Assembly (NCBI GenBank): GCA_039545315.1
Contig: BCIM01000005.1
Coordinates: 312,609-376,608 of the forward strand
Length of the DNA: 64,000 bases
From: Kondoa malvinella
Lineage: Eukaryota; Basidiomycota; Agaricostilbomycetes; Agaricostilbales; Kondoaceae
Direction: 5' to 3'
Position numbers and translations under genes: made by a program. Of this stretch, positions 22,165 through 33,639 are shown one piece after another. The notes under the pieces were generated by a model. That model was not told where the DNA came from. It made no database searches and was given only the letters and a program-made list of their open reading frames with translations. Numbering within the stretch: position 1 is the first letter of the stretch; the number at the start of each line of letters is the position of its first letter.

Positions 22165-22878
22165 TCAACACGCCCTAGGTAGAGCCGGCACCGAATATCT
22201 TTCCGCCTGATGATCCGCCCTCTGCTTTATATTACCCAGACTGGAAGCGCGATTCTTTCTCGCTTGACTGAAATTGAGCAAGTCGCCTTCTGAACCTCGA
22301 CGGGGCAGGACAGTCATTATTGGTCGAGCGAATGGGTCCTCGTCCACTTCTGCTTCCTGAGATTGCGGTGGTAACGTCTGAGAAGGTGAAGAGGCGGAAG
22401 AAGAGCGAGAGCGAGAAATATGGGTTTCTAAGCATCAGAAAGTCAGCTTTAATTTGAGCGAAGAAAGACGAGGCGCACCTTCAAGGTATTCGTTGATGAT
22501 ACGTATTGCTAGTTCCTCCTCCTCTCTACGACTATGCACCGTCTCTTCTGTGATGCTGCTCAAAGAGTTGCTGCGAGAAGTGATGGGTGAAGAATATATA
22601 GGTAAGACCATTGACGAATCCGCGCCGTTCTGCAGTGAATGAGTATAGCCCTTTGAGGGAAGTACAGAGATGCATACCTGATATTGAGGCGGAGGAGTCT
22701 CCAAGCCGTCGTCCTCTCCGGCGCAACAGAAGTCCAAATCTAGATCTTCAGCTGAACGAGTCTTTTTGCTTCGTTTGAGAGTAAAGAATTTCCTTGTAGG
22801 GGAAGTCGGAGAGCTAGAAGCAATAGAACTTTTCTTTGTTGCTTTTGGTGAATTTGTGATAGTCATGCTACGGGGCAT
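22165..22878 (-). CDS. Ser/Pro-rich protein of unknown function
   Basis: Start at 22878: MPRSMTITNSPKATKKSSIA. A Ser/Thr/Lys-rich region (SSPTSPTRKFFTLKRSKKTR) leads to an acidic patch DLDLDFCCAGEDDGLETPPP. After a 48-base intron it continues SSMVLPIYSSPITSRSNSLS and EEEELAIRIINEYLE. A second intron (acceptor near 22436) gives an Arg/Ser stretch, then DEDPFARPIMTVLPRRGSEG, DLLNFSQARKNRASSLGNI and the end ALPRAC. About 200 residues with no signal peptide, helix bundle or catalytic motif. Many SP/TP and RxxS sites suggest phosphorylation. I do not recognise the family; the exon pattern and composition support a real gene. Confidence 0.55.
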
Positions 22879-23463
22879 TGCGTGGGAAGGCGGTTGAGGA
22901 TAGAAGTGCAATACGCGAGAGAGTGACAGCACCGTTCCTGACAACAAGCAGGCAGAGCAAACACGAGGAGAGCGAAAACAGGGTCCGAATGGGGTAGAAG
23001 ATGACACTAAGACAATAGATCGAAGCATGTTTCCAAAGTATTCAAATGCTCTTTGAATGAAATGAAGACGTCGGGAGAGGCCTGGCGACCGTCTACGTAC
23101 GCGCAAGATAGATGCTGCACAAGGATTCTGACAGAGGCAGCTGACCTGACAGAGCAATCTATCTGGCTACTCAAAGAGCCGCCATGGCCCGCTTGTCAAC
23201 GACCGTAAAACAAGCTGTGCTCGGAGATGGCCACAGGGAGATAAGCCATGCAAAGGAACAGGGTGGGTGTTAAAGCGGAACAACTGCAAATACAATCCAC
23301 ACTTCGACACGCAGCACAGCTTCATACTACGTACAATCACAGATTCTCTGCGTACATGACCCCTATACTACATCTCTTGGAAACGCCATTGCTATAAATT
23401 ACGCGACTAGTGAGCTTGCTTGATGCGGAGACTTTGGGCAAGACTGACCAACCGTGGCAATCC
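22879..23463. other. Intergenic stretch, no gene seen
   Basis: About 585 bases separating two minus-strand orphan genes. An upstream extension of the left gene's frame is open to 23157 but lacks coding features. It probably contains that gene's promoter and the right gene's 3' UTR. Confidence 0.4.
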
Positions 23464-23880
23464 TCATCCCTGCGACTTCTTGCGCCCAAAGCTAGCCAGA
23501 GAAACAGCGCTATCCCCACGCTTTCGACCAGGCAATTTCATCCATTTGCTAGCCGCTTTCGCATCTGGCGCCTTTTGGTCATCTTTGGACTGAGGAGCTG
23601 TCGACTGGGTTGGAGCAACAGCTGGAATCTCCTCCTCTTCTATTACTACACCCGAATCCGCTGGATCGGTAGCGAGATGAACCTTTGATTCCCTTCGACT
23701 CGACGGCTGTTCCTGCAGCTCCAACCCTTCCGATTCTCTATCCCAATGACTTGTTGATTTCTTGGGGCGTAAGAATTGGAAAGAGCTCCGTCGAGAGTTG
23801 GTTTGCTCTTCATCGCGGAGTTGAGAGGAAGAGTCGCTTGCGATGCTGCTGTTTGATGATTTTGTAAAGAACCACACCAT
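23464..23880 (-). CDS. Small Ser/Lys-rich protein of unknown function
   Basis: Intronless 138-codon gene from MVWFFTKSSNSSIASDSSSQ. Composition is Ser, Lys, Glu and Arg with repeated short basic-Ser motifs: RRSSFQFLRPKKS, SRRESKVHL, WMKLPGRKRGDSAVSLASF, ending GRKKSQG. A FxFLRPKKS and a SLASFGRKKS element look alike and may be phosphorylation or membrane-binding sites. No domain is recognised. An upstream Met at 24087 would extend it by 69 residues but would run to the AMD1 start region. Lone open frames of this kind can be spurious; even codon composition and the two related motifs favour a gene. Confidence 0.45.
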   Translation of the reverse strand: MVWFFTKSSNSSIASDSSSQLRDEEQTNSRRSSFQFLRPKKSTSHWDRESEGLELQEQPSSRRESKVHLATDPADSGVVIEEEEIPAVAPTQSTAPQSKDDQKAPDAKAASKWMKLPGRKRGDSAVSLASFGRKKSQG

Positions 23881-24063
23881 GTCTGAATGTCGACTGCAGT
23901 CCCTTTTGTGCTGTGTCCTTGCTAGATCGGTCACAAGAGTGAAAGCTTTAGGGCAGAACGTGCGGGGTAGCCAGTACATCCGAGACAATATTGGGAGAAT
24001 GCCGACTTCCGCACGCGAGGACTCAAAGTGAGCGGCAAGCCTATCTCTTGGAAGCAAGCAATC

Positions 24064-27000
24064 ATGCAAGGTGTTAGGCCATTGCATCGTCGTGACAGCT
24101 CAGACTACCTGGCTTCCACTTCCCATCCACACTACAGCAGGCCCAACTCTGGTCTCAACGTGCGTTTGCTCGTCATGTTTTTCGACTATCCCTCTAAAGC
24201 CTCGTAGTCATCTGGTCCTCCGTCACCTGCTCGAGCTACTTCACCTGCTTTCAAGAGTCCTTTGCCTTCGCCTTCTCATGTTCATCCGTTTCACCCTCAA
24301 GAGCTGAATGGCACTCAAAGCAAACTGAAAGACGATACTACTGGAGGTCAGCAGAAACCTTGCTATGCAGCTCTGGAGTCCCTACTCAGTATCTGTAATC
24401 ATGCAGAGGAACACATTTCATCAGAATTGCAAAATCTATATAGCTCATTTCAAAAATGCTTGGAGCTGCGGGACAAGTACATGGCTATCTCTCGCCAAAG
24501 ACTAGAAGACAATCCTCTCAACTACGATGGGACCTTTAACCCAGCTCGAGACTCTACTTCTACCTCTATTTCGCTCGATCTTGCACCTGAAGAGCTACAA
24601 TCAGCTAATCAAGTGCCCAAGTTTAACAAGTGGGAAATCTACCCGCCGCCGATCCCGCCTCATTGGAACGTAGGCGATGGTGATCCTTTCGCGCCGTCCA
24701 GGAAACATCCAGAACCCTACCAGCCGCCAGACTTTAAAATGTCTGAATGCTCAATACCAGAAGCACATTCGTTCACTTATCAAATGGACGCAAAAGGTGT
24801 ATTTCAAGTCTATGATCATAAAGAATCAGGTCCGCTCCCTTTATATCAATTCTCATTGTCAGATCGCTGATTTCGAATGAAGAACCGCTTTATGATGTGC
24901 CCGATCTGAAAGAATATTTCCAAGATCTCGAATACGTCTCTACTATGGTATCGGACGGACCAGCCAAGTCATTTGCTTTCAGAAGACTGAAATACCTGGA
25001 AAGCAAGTGGAACATGTACGTGCTGCTGAATGAGTATCAGGAATTGGCTGCGATGAAGGTCAGTCTCGTCAAGTAATGCTGTTGTGGTAACTTATTCATA
25101 TTCGGCTTTCAGCGTGTACCGCATCGTGATTTCTACAACGTCAGAAAAGGTAGCTATAGGTGCTACATTTCACAAAGCCAGTTCTGACAGAACCGTCCCA
25201 TGCAGTCGATACTCACGGTGAGTATCATCCGATTGCGTGCTCAATGAAAGCTGATGGGCCCGAAGTCCATCACTCTGCAAGCATGAATCAAAAGCATCTA
25301 CTCCGATTCATCAAGTCAAAGATGAAACGCAGCCCAGACGTATGCACCCCTATAGCCATTACACCGAGTATAAGGCTAATCATTTGCAAAGGACGTGGTC
25401 ATCTTCAGAGATGACAAACACCTCACACTTCGACAAGTCTTTGAATCCCTCAATCTCACAGCATATGACCTTTCCATCGATACCCTAGACATGCACGCTC
25501 ATCAAGATTCCTTTCATCGTTTCGATCGTTTCAACCTCAAATACTCGCCTATTGGCGAATCACGCTTAAGAGAAATTTTTCTCAAGACAGACAACCTCAT
25601 AGGCGGGACTTACTTGGCGGAAATCACCAAAGGTCCGTTTGCGCTTGATGAGAGGCTTTGACTCTCTTGATCAATATGTTGAACAGAAATCTTTGCCGAT
25701 TTCCACCAAACGAAATACCAAATGGCCGAATACCGAATTTCGATATATGGCAAGAGCAAAGATGAATGGGACAAGCTGGCAAAGTGGATAGTCGACAACG
25801 GTCTATTCTCCGATAACGTCAGATGGTTGATCCAGATCCCTCGGCTGTATGATCTGTTCAAAAGGACTGGCCTGGTCAACAACTTTGAGGATGTCTTGAG
25901 AAGTCAGTCAATCTTTTCTTCGCATTATTTAGCTCCTGACACTAGCTATGACCGACAGATATCTTCCAACCGCTCTTCGAAGTTACCAAAGATCCTGCTA
26001 GCCATCCTGAGCTACACATCTTCCTTCAGCGATGCATCGGTATCGACTGTGTCGATGACGAATCCAAGCCAGAGAAGAGGTGCGTGTTTCCCGGCATTAT
26101 TCATTAGAATGTAACCGACCGTCTGGCCAGACTTTACCGCAAGTACCCATTCCCACGAGATTGGAATACGCTTCAGAACCCTCCGTAAGTCAATTTCAGG
26201 CATCGCCGAATGAATTGATCGACATATGTTCAGGTATGAGTACTGGATCTACCACCTATACGCGAGCATGGCCAGTCTCAACAATTGGAGGCACGACCGC
26301 GGCTTCAGTAAGGGATAAACTCTATTGCTAGATCACGACTGACTCCATCGACAGATACGCTCGTCTTACGGCCTCACGCTGGAGAAGCGGGCGACCCCAA
26401 CCATCTGGTAATTTTTCCTCTTGTTTGGTTGGATTATGACTAATACGCGTACAGGTCGCCGCCTACCTGACTTCGCATTCCATCTCGCATGGTATTCTCC
26501 TCCGCAAGCTACCCACTTTACAATATCTCTACTACCTCAAACAGGTATGTCGGCCTTTAGCATAGCCATAACGCGTCTCATTCTCCATAGATCGGTATCG
26601 CTATGTCACCTCTCAGCAATAATGCGCTCTTCCTTACCTACGAAAGAAATCCTCTGCCTTCCTACTTTAGGTGAGTCGCCTCAAAACACACCCTCTACTC
26701 TACTCATCTGGATGCAGAATGGGCATGAATGTCAGTCTCAGCACAGACGACCCGCTAATGTTTGCTTTCACAAAAGTTTGCCTTACTTTCAACAATTATT
26801 CCTTGTGTTGACTAGTCTCACAGGAACCGCTATTGGAAGAATACAGTGTAGCTGCTCAGATCTACAAGCTATCCCCAGCGGACATGTGTGAACTCGCGCG
26901 AAATTCGGTCATCCAGAGCGGATGGGAAATGGAGATCAAGAAGTGAGCCAGCTACCCTTGCTCTTGCTAATGCTGACTTCGTGTAGGCATTGGCTGGGTC

Positions 27001-27400
27001 CTGATTTCCACCTACCTGGCGTTGATGGCAACGATATATCAAAGACGAATGTGCCTGACGTTCGCTTGCATCATCGCTACACGACTCTCATGGAAGAGCG
27101 CGAGATGGTCTGGAAACATAGTGGAGCGCCTCGAAGACCTAGAAGTGCCTCTCTACACAAGAAGACCATTGAGCGACGTCCATCTTCACGAGCTTCGATC
27201 TCGTCACTGAGGCACCTCCACTTGACTATGGCTGGCAATGCGGAAAGTTTGGGCGCTGCTGCGATGAATTTGACTACTCCGCAGACTTATACTGCAGCGT
27301 GAGTCGGGTCTGTTGTTGCAAGACTGCGACTGATTGCTATGGCAGGGATCTTCCGTCAGCTATCGATGATGGGGACAAGGTCGAATCCAGTGCAAAGTGA
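24064..27400 (+). CDS. AMD1: AMP deaminase
   Basis: Converts AMP to IMP and ammonia in the purine nucleotide cycle; cytosolic. Start at 24064 gives [20 protein letters not shown]; the first intron (donor GTGCGT) leads to a Ser/Pro linker. The catalytic half is unmistakable across many exons: [40 protein letters not shown] (HxH metal ligands), [80 protein letters not shown], then the spliced metal and substrate motif STDDPL. Next come [33 protein letters not shown] and [16 protein letters not shown]. The C terminus is a fungal extension ending [11 protein letters not shown]. About ten introns. Confidence 0.95.
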
Positions 27401-27714
27401 TAGCGTTGGTACATGAAGCCTTGGACGGAACACTCGACCTACGTTCAGAGCTCTACCGCATCTGTTGAATGCAACAATTTTTGTTGTACATCAATACCGC
27501 CGGACGATCGGAGATCCTGCTATACAACGATGTTCAGATGATGACGCCAGTCACAGCTGTTGCGCCTGACGAGCTGACGAATCGAGCATCGCTACGGAAG
27601 TACGCATGTACAGTTCGGGCTGTGCTGTCGGATTAAGCTGCTCTCGCTCTGCATCTCTTTTCTTCTACAGACCTCTGCCTCTCTTGTCTTTTACGGATCT
27701 CTGCCTCCTATAAC
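27401..27714. other. Intergenic stretch, no gene seen
   Basis: About 314 bases holding the AMD1 3' UTR and the promoter of the kinase-like gene, with pyrimidine-rich CTCTGCCTCT repeats at about 27660-27710. Confidence 0.4.
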
Positions 27715-29003
27715 ATGCCTCTCGCTATATTTGAATGCAGCAGAAATGAGACTGTGGCTTTGCCTTGCGTAATAGGGTTAATCCCTACTCTTGGAATTGT
27801 CCTTCTTGTCGACTGATTCTCTTTTGCAGAGACTATACCGTCACTCAGTCGTTAGGCAATGGAGTAGACTGCAAAGTCTATCTCGCGTATAAGACTACGG
27901 ACAAGAAGAACATCAAAGCAATCAAAGTGTCGTTGAAGAATGACAAAAACTGGTATGCTTCTATCGCTTGTCGTGTGGTCCTCGCTGACACTGAATGCCT
28001 GCAGGCATACAAGACTGGATGGTGGGCCAATCAAGATCACGGTGCTCACATCTGCCTCGCCAATCTTGCGCGAGAACGCTCGTTCCTCCGACGCCTGAAC
28101 GAGACACCTTACATCGTAAAGGCCTTCTTCGATATTCATCCCGAGCTGCACAACGTGTCCTTTATGGAAGCTGGCTGTCTTACGCTTCAAGATCTTCACC
28201 AAAATTGGGGCGATGCTGAACATCAAGCAAGCGACGTAAGATTGCTCAGAATAAAGGCAGCGCCATTTGCTTATCCGTAACGACTGAACAGCTCAGGTGG
28301 ATAGCAGTCGCTGAACCAGATGAGAAAGAACGGTCCGACAATCCCGAATGGTACTCGCTTCGCTTGGCACCGAAGCAGGAATTGTGAGTCTATGCCAGAT
28401 CCTCTTCTGGTCGCTCGATAAACGGATCTTCAGCGCGATGGGTCGACTGACTCGCTACTTTGCTGCTCAAATGCTTTGCGGCATTGCTCACTTACACCAA
28501 AAGGGCATTGTTCATAGCGATATCAAGGGGAGCAACATTCTGATCATACCGGATACTAATATTCGCATCTGCGATTTTGGATCTGGACGTGAGGCCAAGG
28601 GGGATGATAATGGTCAGGTGGATCTGGAACAACTCGGCTGCACTGCCTGGCTGGTGGGCGTAAGTCTAAGGCGCCCATGCTTCCGTTTACTAGCTAAGAC
28701 AGTCGATAGACCGGTCAAATGTCCTACTACTACACTTTACCGCTCAGCAATCTGAAAAGATTAACAGAAGCGAACCAAGCGGACCCTGCTTTGACCAGCT
28801 TTTGCGTCGCGTGCTACAACGAAGATCCCAACATTCTCAGCCAACATCCCTGGTTGATGGCAGACGACCAATATCCTCTTGATGTCGCTTCAGACAGGTT
28901 CACTGATCAGCTGAAGGCTTTGGCTAGACCTGTTTTTGCTGAAGTGCCCGAAAAGGTCAGAGGGTATCGTATGGAGCGAGGTGTCGATGGGCAAGGTGCA
29001 TGA
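27715..29003 (+). CDS. Degenerate or atypical protein kinase
   Basis: The N-lobe starts DYTVTQSLGNGVDCKVYLAY (glycine loop reduced to GNG) with AIKVSL (the ATP-binding Lys). Later come LARERSFLRRLNETPYIVKA, and the catalytic block GIAHLHQKGIVHSDIKGSNI, where HRD has become HSD but the catalytic Asp and Asn remain. ICDFGSG (intact DFG) follows. After it, the usual GTxxYxAPE and the large helical C-lobe are not seen; splicing gives GCTAWLVGTGQMSYYYTLPL then SFCVACYNEDPNILSQHPWL. Start at 27715 needs a weak GTTAAT donor and is tentative. An alternative splice (donor near 29000) would extend the frame to 29246. It could be a pseudokinase or a decaying paralogue; the regulatory partner is unknown. 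Confidence 0.6.
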
Positions 29004-29648
29004 CACGCGGGAACGGATTCAAGAACAAGAATGGCTTAGCTTTCGCTGCATACGACTACATGTATGCTTTCTTCAGCCTTCAGGCGAACTTACGAGCAAC
29101 CCGCCCGAGTGTACTATCCAGGTGAGAGGAGAGCACAAGATAGCGTACAAACCAGCTGTAGCAGCAGCTATCGATGTTCTGCGTCATTTGAAGTGGCATT
29201 GCTATGTAGCTTTGGAGAACTTTGCTCGCGAGGCCATAGCAATTGAATTGACCATCCAGCGGAAAGATGGGGCAGGTGAGGCGACCGTGATGATAAGCGT
29301 ACAGATGTCTAAAGTTGTTTGATTCCTTTCATACGTGCATAACGAATTCTGTAGCGATATCGTAGCGTCCAGCAGCTCGTGCTCTTCAAACCGATTGACA
29401 GATGGACCCTAGGTGTCCATGTCCACACGACATTGTAGCCTTTGGTCCAACTTGGAGAACCCAGCAAAGATCCTTTCGCCCGCATACTTGCCCAGAGGAA
29501 TCAGGCCATGGCACAGGATACAGCGCACTGATACGCACGGGAATAGACTTCAGACGGAACGATCCTTTGAAACTGGTTGGAAAGACCCATGAAAAGACCG
29601 GCTCCACACACAACCCATTGACCGTTTGAAAGACGTGCCATCCATACC

Positions 29649-30419
29649 CTAGCAAGAGTACATCAGGACCAGAGCGCCAAAAGCCTCTTCANGAGGTCTG
29701 GCATACCCAACACAAGTCCTTGCGCGACGTCCAATACAGTGATCCCATCTCGATTCTTTACGGACCAGGTGGTCTTCGTAGCTTGTGTCAGTGAATTGAC
29801 TGACAGCAGGAGATGTCGCCAACAATGAAGCTAAGGGAAGATGATCAATGAGTTTGATTTTGTCTTCCATGATTCTCTCAACGCCGTCGATGATCGTTTT
29901 CCGGTTGGCGAAAGAGTAAGCTTCACGGCTTGACTCGTAATCTGGGACGGTAATGAAATTTCCAGTAGAGATCCATGCGGGAAGGTCACCATCAGCGAGT
30001 GCAAGAGCCAATTCAGGAGTGATGATTATCTTGGTTTGGTCACCTTCACTTTAACATTAGTCAGGAAACCTTACATCATTGCTTTGCGCACCGATGGGTC
30101 GCTGAGCAATTTCATGACACTCTTTCACGTCACAACCCAGCGCATGAGCAGCGAAGCCAGCGCAGAAGAAGCGATAGTCCGGCACGCGGGGTTTGACAGG
30201 TTTGCCCTTCAACGCCAGTTGCTTCAAGGGTCTCGCTACGCCGACAGACAAACAAGCAGCTTTTAGATCAGGCTCGATCCAGAATAGACAGCGCAAGAGG
30301 GAATTTGTGCGAGACAGTGCGACGAGAGACGAAATGCATAAATGAGGTCGAAGCAGCAAGAGTATCTCATTGGGAAGGCTTAGAAGTGCACCAGTACTCT
30401 GTGTAAGGGTATCTGCCAT
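29649..30419 (-). CDS. F-box-like protein, 3' end uncertain
   Basis: Start at 30419: MADTLTQSTGALLSLPNEIL, followed by LLLLRPHLCISSLVALSRTN and CLFWIEPDLKA. The LPNEILLLL...LVALSRTN pattern is the F-box motif that binds Skp1 in SCF ubiquitin ligases. A short intron (donor GTAAGG, acceptor about 30013) joins to IIITPELALALADGDLPAWI and DKIKLIDHLPLASLLATSPA. The frame then passes the ambiguous base at 29692 and stops at 29649. Coding-like segments in other frames continue to about 29330 (for example WTKGYNVVWTWTP), so the true 3' end is probably further on and hidden by a base error or an undetected intron. Substrate unknown. The start is 157 bases from the divergent BTB gene. Confidence 0.5.
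29692..29692. other. Ambiguous base (N)
   Basis: Lies in the F-box-like gene at the point where the frame becomes doubtful. Confidence 0.95.
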
Positions 30420-30576
30420 GCTGCGGGTATCACTACAGCACTCTGGTATCACCTCGTCGACGGTCGAGCGTCGTTCGTGTCCAAGCGTCGAAATTCACTT
30501 TTGCCCTCGACCGAGCACTGGCCACCAATCGAACGCAAGCTTAGAAGCTGCTGTATGACCATTCAAAGCTACCTAT

Positions 30577-33570
30577 ATGGCGCGAACCTCTCTGGGAGAT
30601 GCGAAAGAGGCGGCCCAAGCTACGCCATCAAAGAAGACGCTCAACGCGCGAGCTGCTAGTCAGGCCCAGTGGATCGAAGAGCTCGATGACTTGCGCAATT
30701 CAGCATCAAGCCGTTTTGGCGATATTGCTTGGAGTGCATCAGATGGATCTGATCTGCTGTGGTCTCATAAAGGTGCGTCTCTTCCCACCTGAAAGATGCG
30801 CTGGCTCACGCTTCGTCAGCTATTCTATATGCCCGAAGTACTGCTGGCTTCTTGGCCAAGTACCTGCAAGGCTATCCAACCCAAACGCCGCTGTCAGCTT
30901 CAAGTTCCAGCCTCATGCTATCTGTCGACAGCCAGTCCGCCCTCAGTCGGTCTGTATCGCCTGCTCAGCAGAGTATGATGTCCACCACTAGCACTATACG
31001 GCGTCCGCTGGCTCTAGATGCCACAGACAAAGCACTTCTCGAAGCCGTCCTCGAATACCTCTATTCTTCCCGTCAGATGTCAGACGCGTATGATTTCTTC
31101 TTTGCACCTGCACGCCAAACGGACGCTAGTACACCCGTGGAACGACTGCGAGAGGACCTGCTTTTCATGTTCGTTCGTTGTTGTTATTGCCTGGTCGTTT
31201 GTTTATCGTGACGCGTTAGGTGGAGAGCAAAGCTATACTCGGATGCACAAATCCAGATCTGTCAAGAGGACGAACAAGAGCCGTCTATGGAGTCAGAATC
31301 AATCTTTAACGTTCACCGAGCCATCCTTTGCAGTCGCGTTCCATACTTCAAATCCCTTTTACTTTCCCCTTATGCCGATAGCGAGAACCGCCTCTTCACG
31401 CTACCTTCGCCTCCATTTACCAACGCATCACTTCACTTTACCCTCGGCTACATTTATACCGGCACGCTATATTTCGCCAACCGCACATTCGACCTGGCCA
31501 CCGCTTTCAATATCTGGCGATGCGCAGCTTACCTAGGCATGGACAATCTCCAACTCGAAGCAGAAGCAGCAATAGAAGATCTTTCAGTCAACCACGCCAA
31601 ACCAGATAGTCTGAGATGCGCCAGAGTCTACCAATTCGCCTGTGCACCCGATGTAGGCTGTACGCTACTAGCTCAACTTTGTCGACCTTTCATAGCGAAC
31701 AAATTCGGTGATGCTTGGAGAGAAGAAATCGGGACCATGGATCAAGAGACGCAACAGAAATTAGTCACTGATGTTTGCGCTACTATCGGTCCTGGATCAG
31801 CGGTCGAAGTCATTAGGCAAATTCAGAATTGCCAGAATAAGATTGCATTGGTCAAAGCGCCTTGGGCTGATCATATTACGGCAATGCTGCAACCGGTAGA
31901 GATGAGGTTGAAAAAGATGATTGGCAAAGAAACGCCAGAGGTTGTGTCTTCAAAAGCATTCGTTGGGCTGCTGGAAGGACGGACATTCTCTTCCGACATA
32001 CTGGAAAAGGTTCTATTGTTGATTGTTGAGGCTTTGGAAGAGAGGTTCGCTGCGAAGGCATATCAGGCGATTGTTGGCAATGGTGAGTCGCTACTAAAAT
32101 GCAGCCGACACAAGCTGAATATTTTGGGCAGTGCTGTTGCGAGAAGATGGAATACCGATGGACGCGCGAGTGTATGTCGAAGAATGTCGGCAGAGCATTG
32201 TCAAATATCTCAAAAATCGCTGGCTAAGCACAAGGTCAATGGACGGCTTTGCAGATCTAGAACCATGGGCGCTGAAAGAGCTGGCTGATGGTACGTCTCT
32301 GTATTCGAATGCACAGGAAGTCCGCTGATCTAGGTGTAGAGCTCGAGGTCAAACCAGACGATTTGCTGCAGGTCGAGTCTCAGCCTCCGACACCTACCAC
32401 AAGGACCGGCCTGCGAGTGACACTTCGGAAGAGTAATACTGCAAAGGAAGAACCTCTTAATCTCAGGGATGCTACGCTCAATCGGAATGCTGCCCGACTC
32501 TCGAAAGCAAGCATACGAAATTCAACAGCATCTGACAGTGGGAACGATTCTTCTAGACCGGCGAGCTCAGCTATTCTATCGTCAACGGGCAAGCCTCGAA
32601 TACGGACTGCCTCTTCTACCAGCTCTGTCGCGTCGACTTCTAGTCGATCGAAGATTATACCACCGGAACGTAAGACTGTCGCTTCAAAGACACCAGCATA
32701 CGGAAGTGCACCTTCAATCACCTCAAATGTAGCTCGACATTCAGGCATGCCAAGTTTGAACTCGTCTGCACCAAGCGTTCGATCTGTTTCAGCCTCAGCC
32801 TCACCAGCATCTGCCAGACCGAGAGCCACACGTCCCTCAGATGCGTCCAGCGTGCGTAGTCGTAGCAGCTTGGCTGGCTCGACGAGCATCACTTCGATCC
32901 GGTCCAACCAGGATCCAATACCTCGACCAAGAGCTGGACCCTCAAACAAAAAGGAGAACATACCCTCTCGCCCTCCTTCATCTACATCTGTTCGTTCTTT
33001 TACCGGCACTAAGAGCGCAGCATCAAAAGCTACAACTGCGACAACGCGAAGTAGAAAAGCCAGCGAAGGCACTGCGAACCGACCGCCTCTGCCTAACAAC
33101 GGCCGAATTAAAGCACCCGAGGTCAACAAGTTTGCTTTGAGCAAAAATGGCACCATTACTGCAAAGAAACCAATCGTAGCGAAAAAGTCCAGTTCGAGCA
33201 TACGGACTATGGCTAGCGTCAAATCTATAGTCAAGGCTTCTGAAACTAACGGAGGAACAACACTCAACGTTGGAATATCGTGTATAGTCACCTTGCCAAT
33301 CAACCAAAAGGGCAAAGGTGAGCTAGGCATTCTAGTAAAACAGGCGGAGCTGATCTTCTGACAGCCCAAGTGTTGTATCTTGGTCCAGTGCCTAGTCTCG
33401 GCACAGGTCAATGGGTCGGTGTACAGATGGATGAAGGCCAAGATGTCAAACTCGAGGCTGGACCGGACATTCACTTGACGAACGGAAAGGTCAAGGGCAT
33501 CGACTACTTCAAGTCATCCGAAAACCGAGGGCTGTTTCTTCGCCCGCAGCATGTCATGTTCTTATTCTAG
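30577..33570 (+). CDS. BTB/POZ plus CAP-Gly domain protein
   Basis: Start MARTSLGDAKEAAQATPSKK. Middle: a BTB domain with SESIFNVHRAILCSRVPYFK, SLLLSPYADSENRLFTLPSP, FTNASLHFTLGYIYTGTLYF (the Y-x-YTG core of BTB) and AAYLGMDNLQLEAEAAIEDL. A helical region follows, then a long Ser/Arg/Thr/Pro-rich linker (residues about 560-850) with many SxxRS motifs, as in microtubule-binding proteins. The C terminus is a CAP-Gly fold: QVLYLGPVPSLGTGQWVGVQ, MDEGQDVKLEAG, KVKGIDYFKSSENRGLFLRP. The tubulin-tail GKNDG loop is altered to HLTNGKVKG. Probably a microtubule plus-end or Cul3-type adaptor; role inferred. Stop 33570 faces BPL1 with 69 bases between stops. Confidence 0.82.
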
Positions 33571-33639
33571 ATACCACCGCATAGGGTTGCAGATATGTTG
33601 TAAAGTATACACTCATTAATGATTAGCATGCATTTGATG

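Noticed and set aside
32380..33474. 364-codon minus-strand frame over the BTB/CAP-Gly linker
   Set aside because: Antisense shadow of the Ser/Arg-rich linker and CAP-Gly exon; long only because of codon bias on the coding strand.
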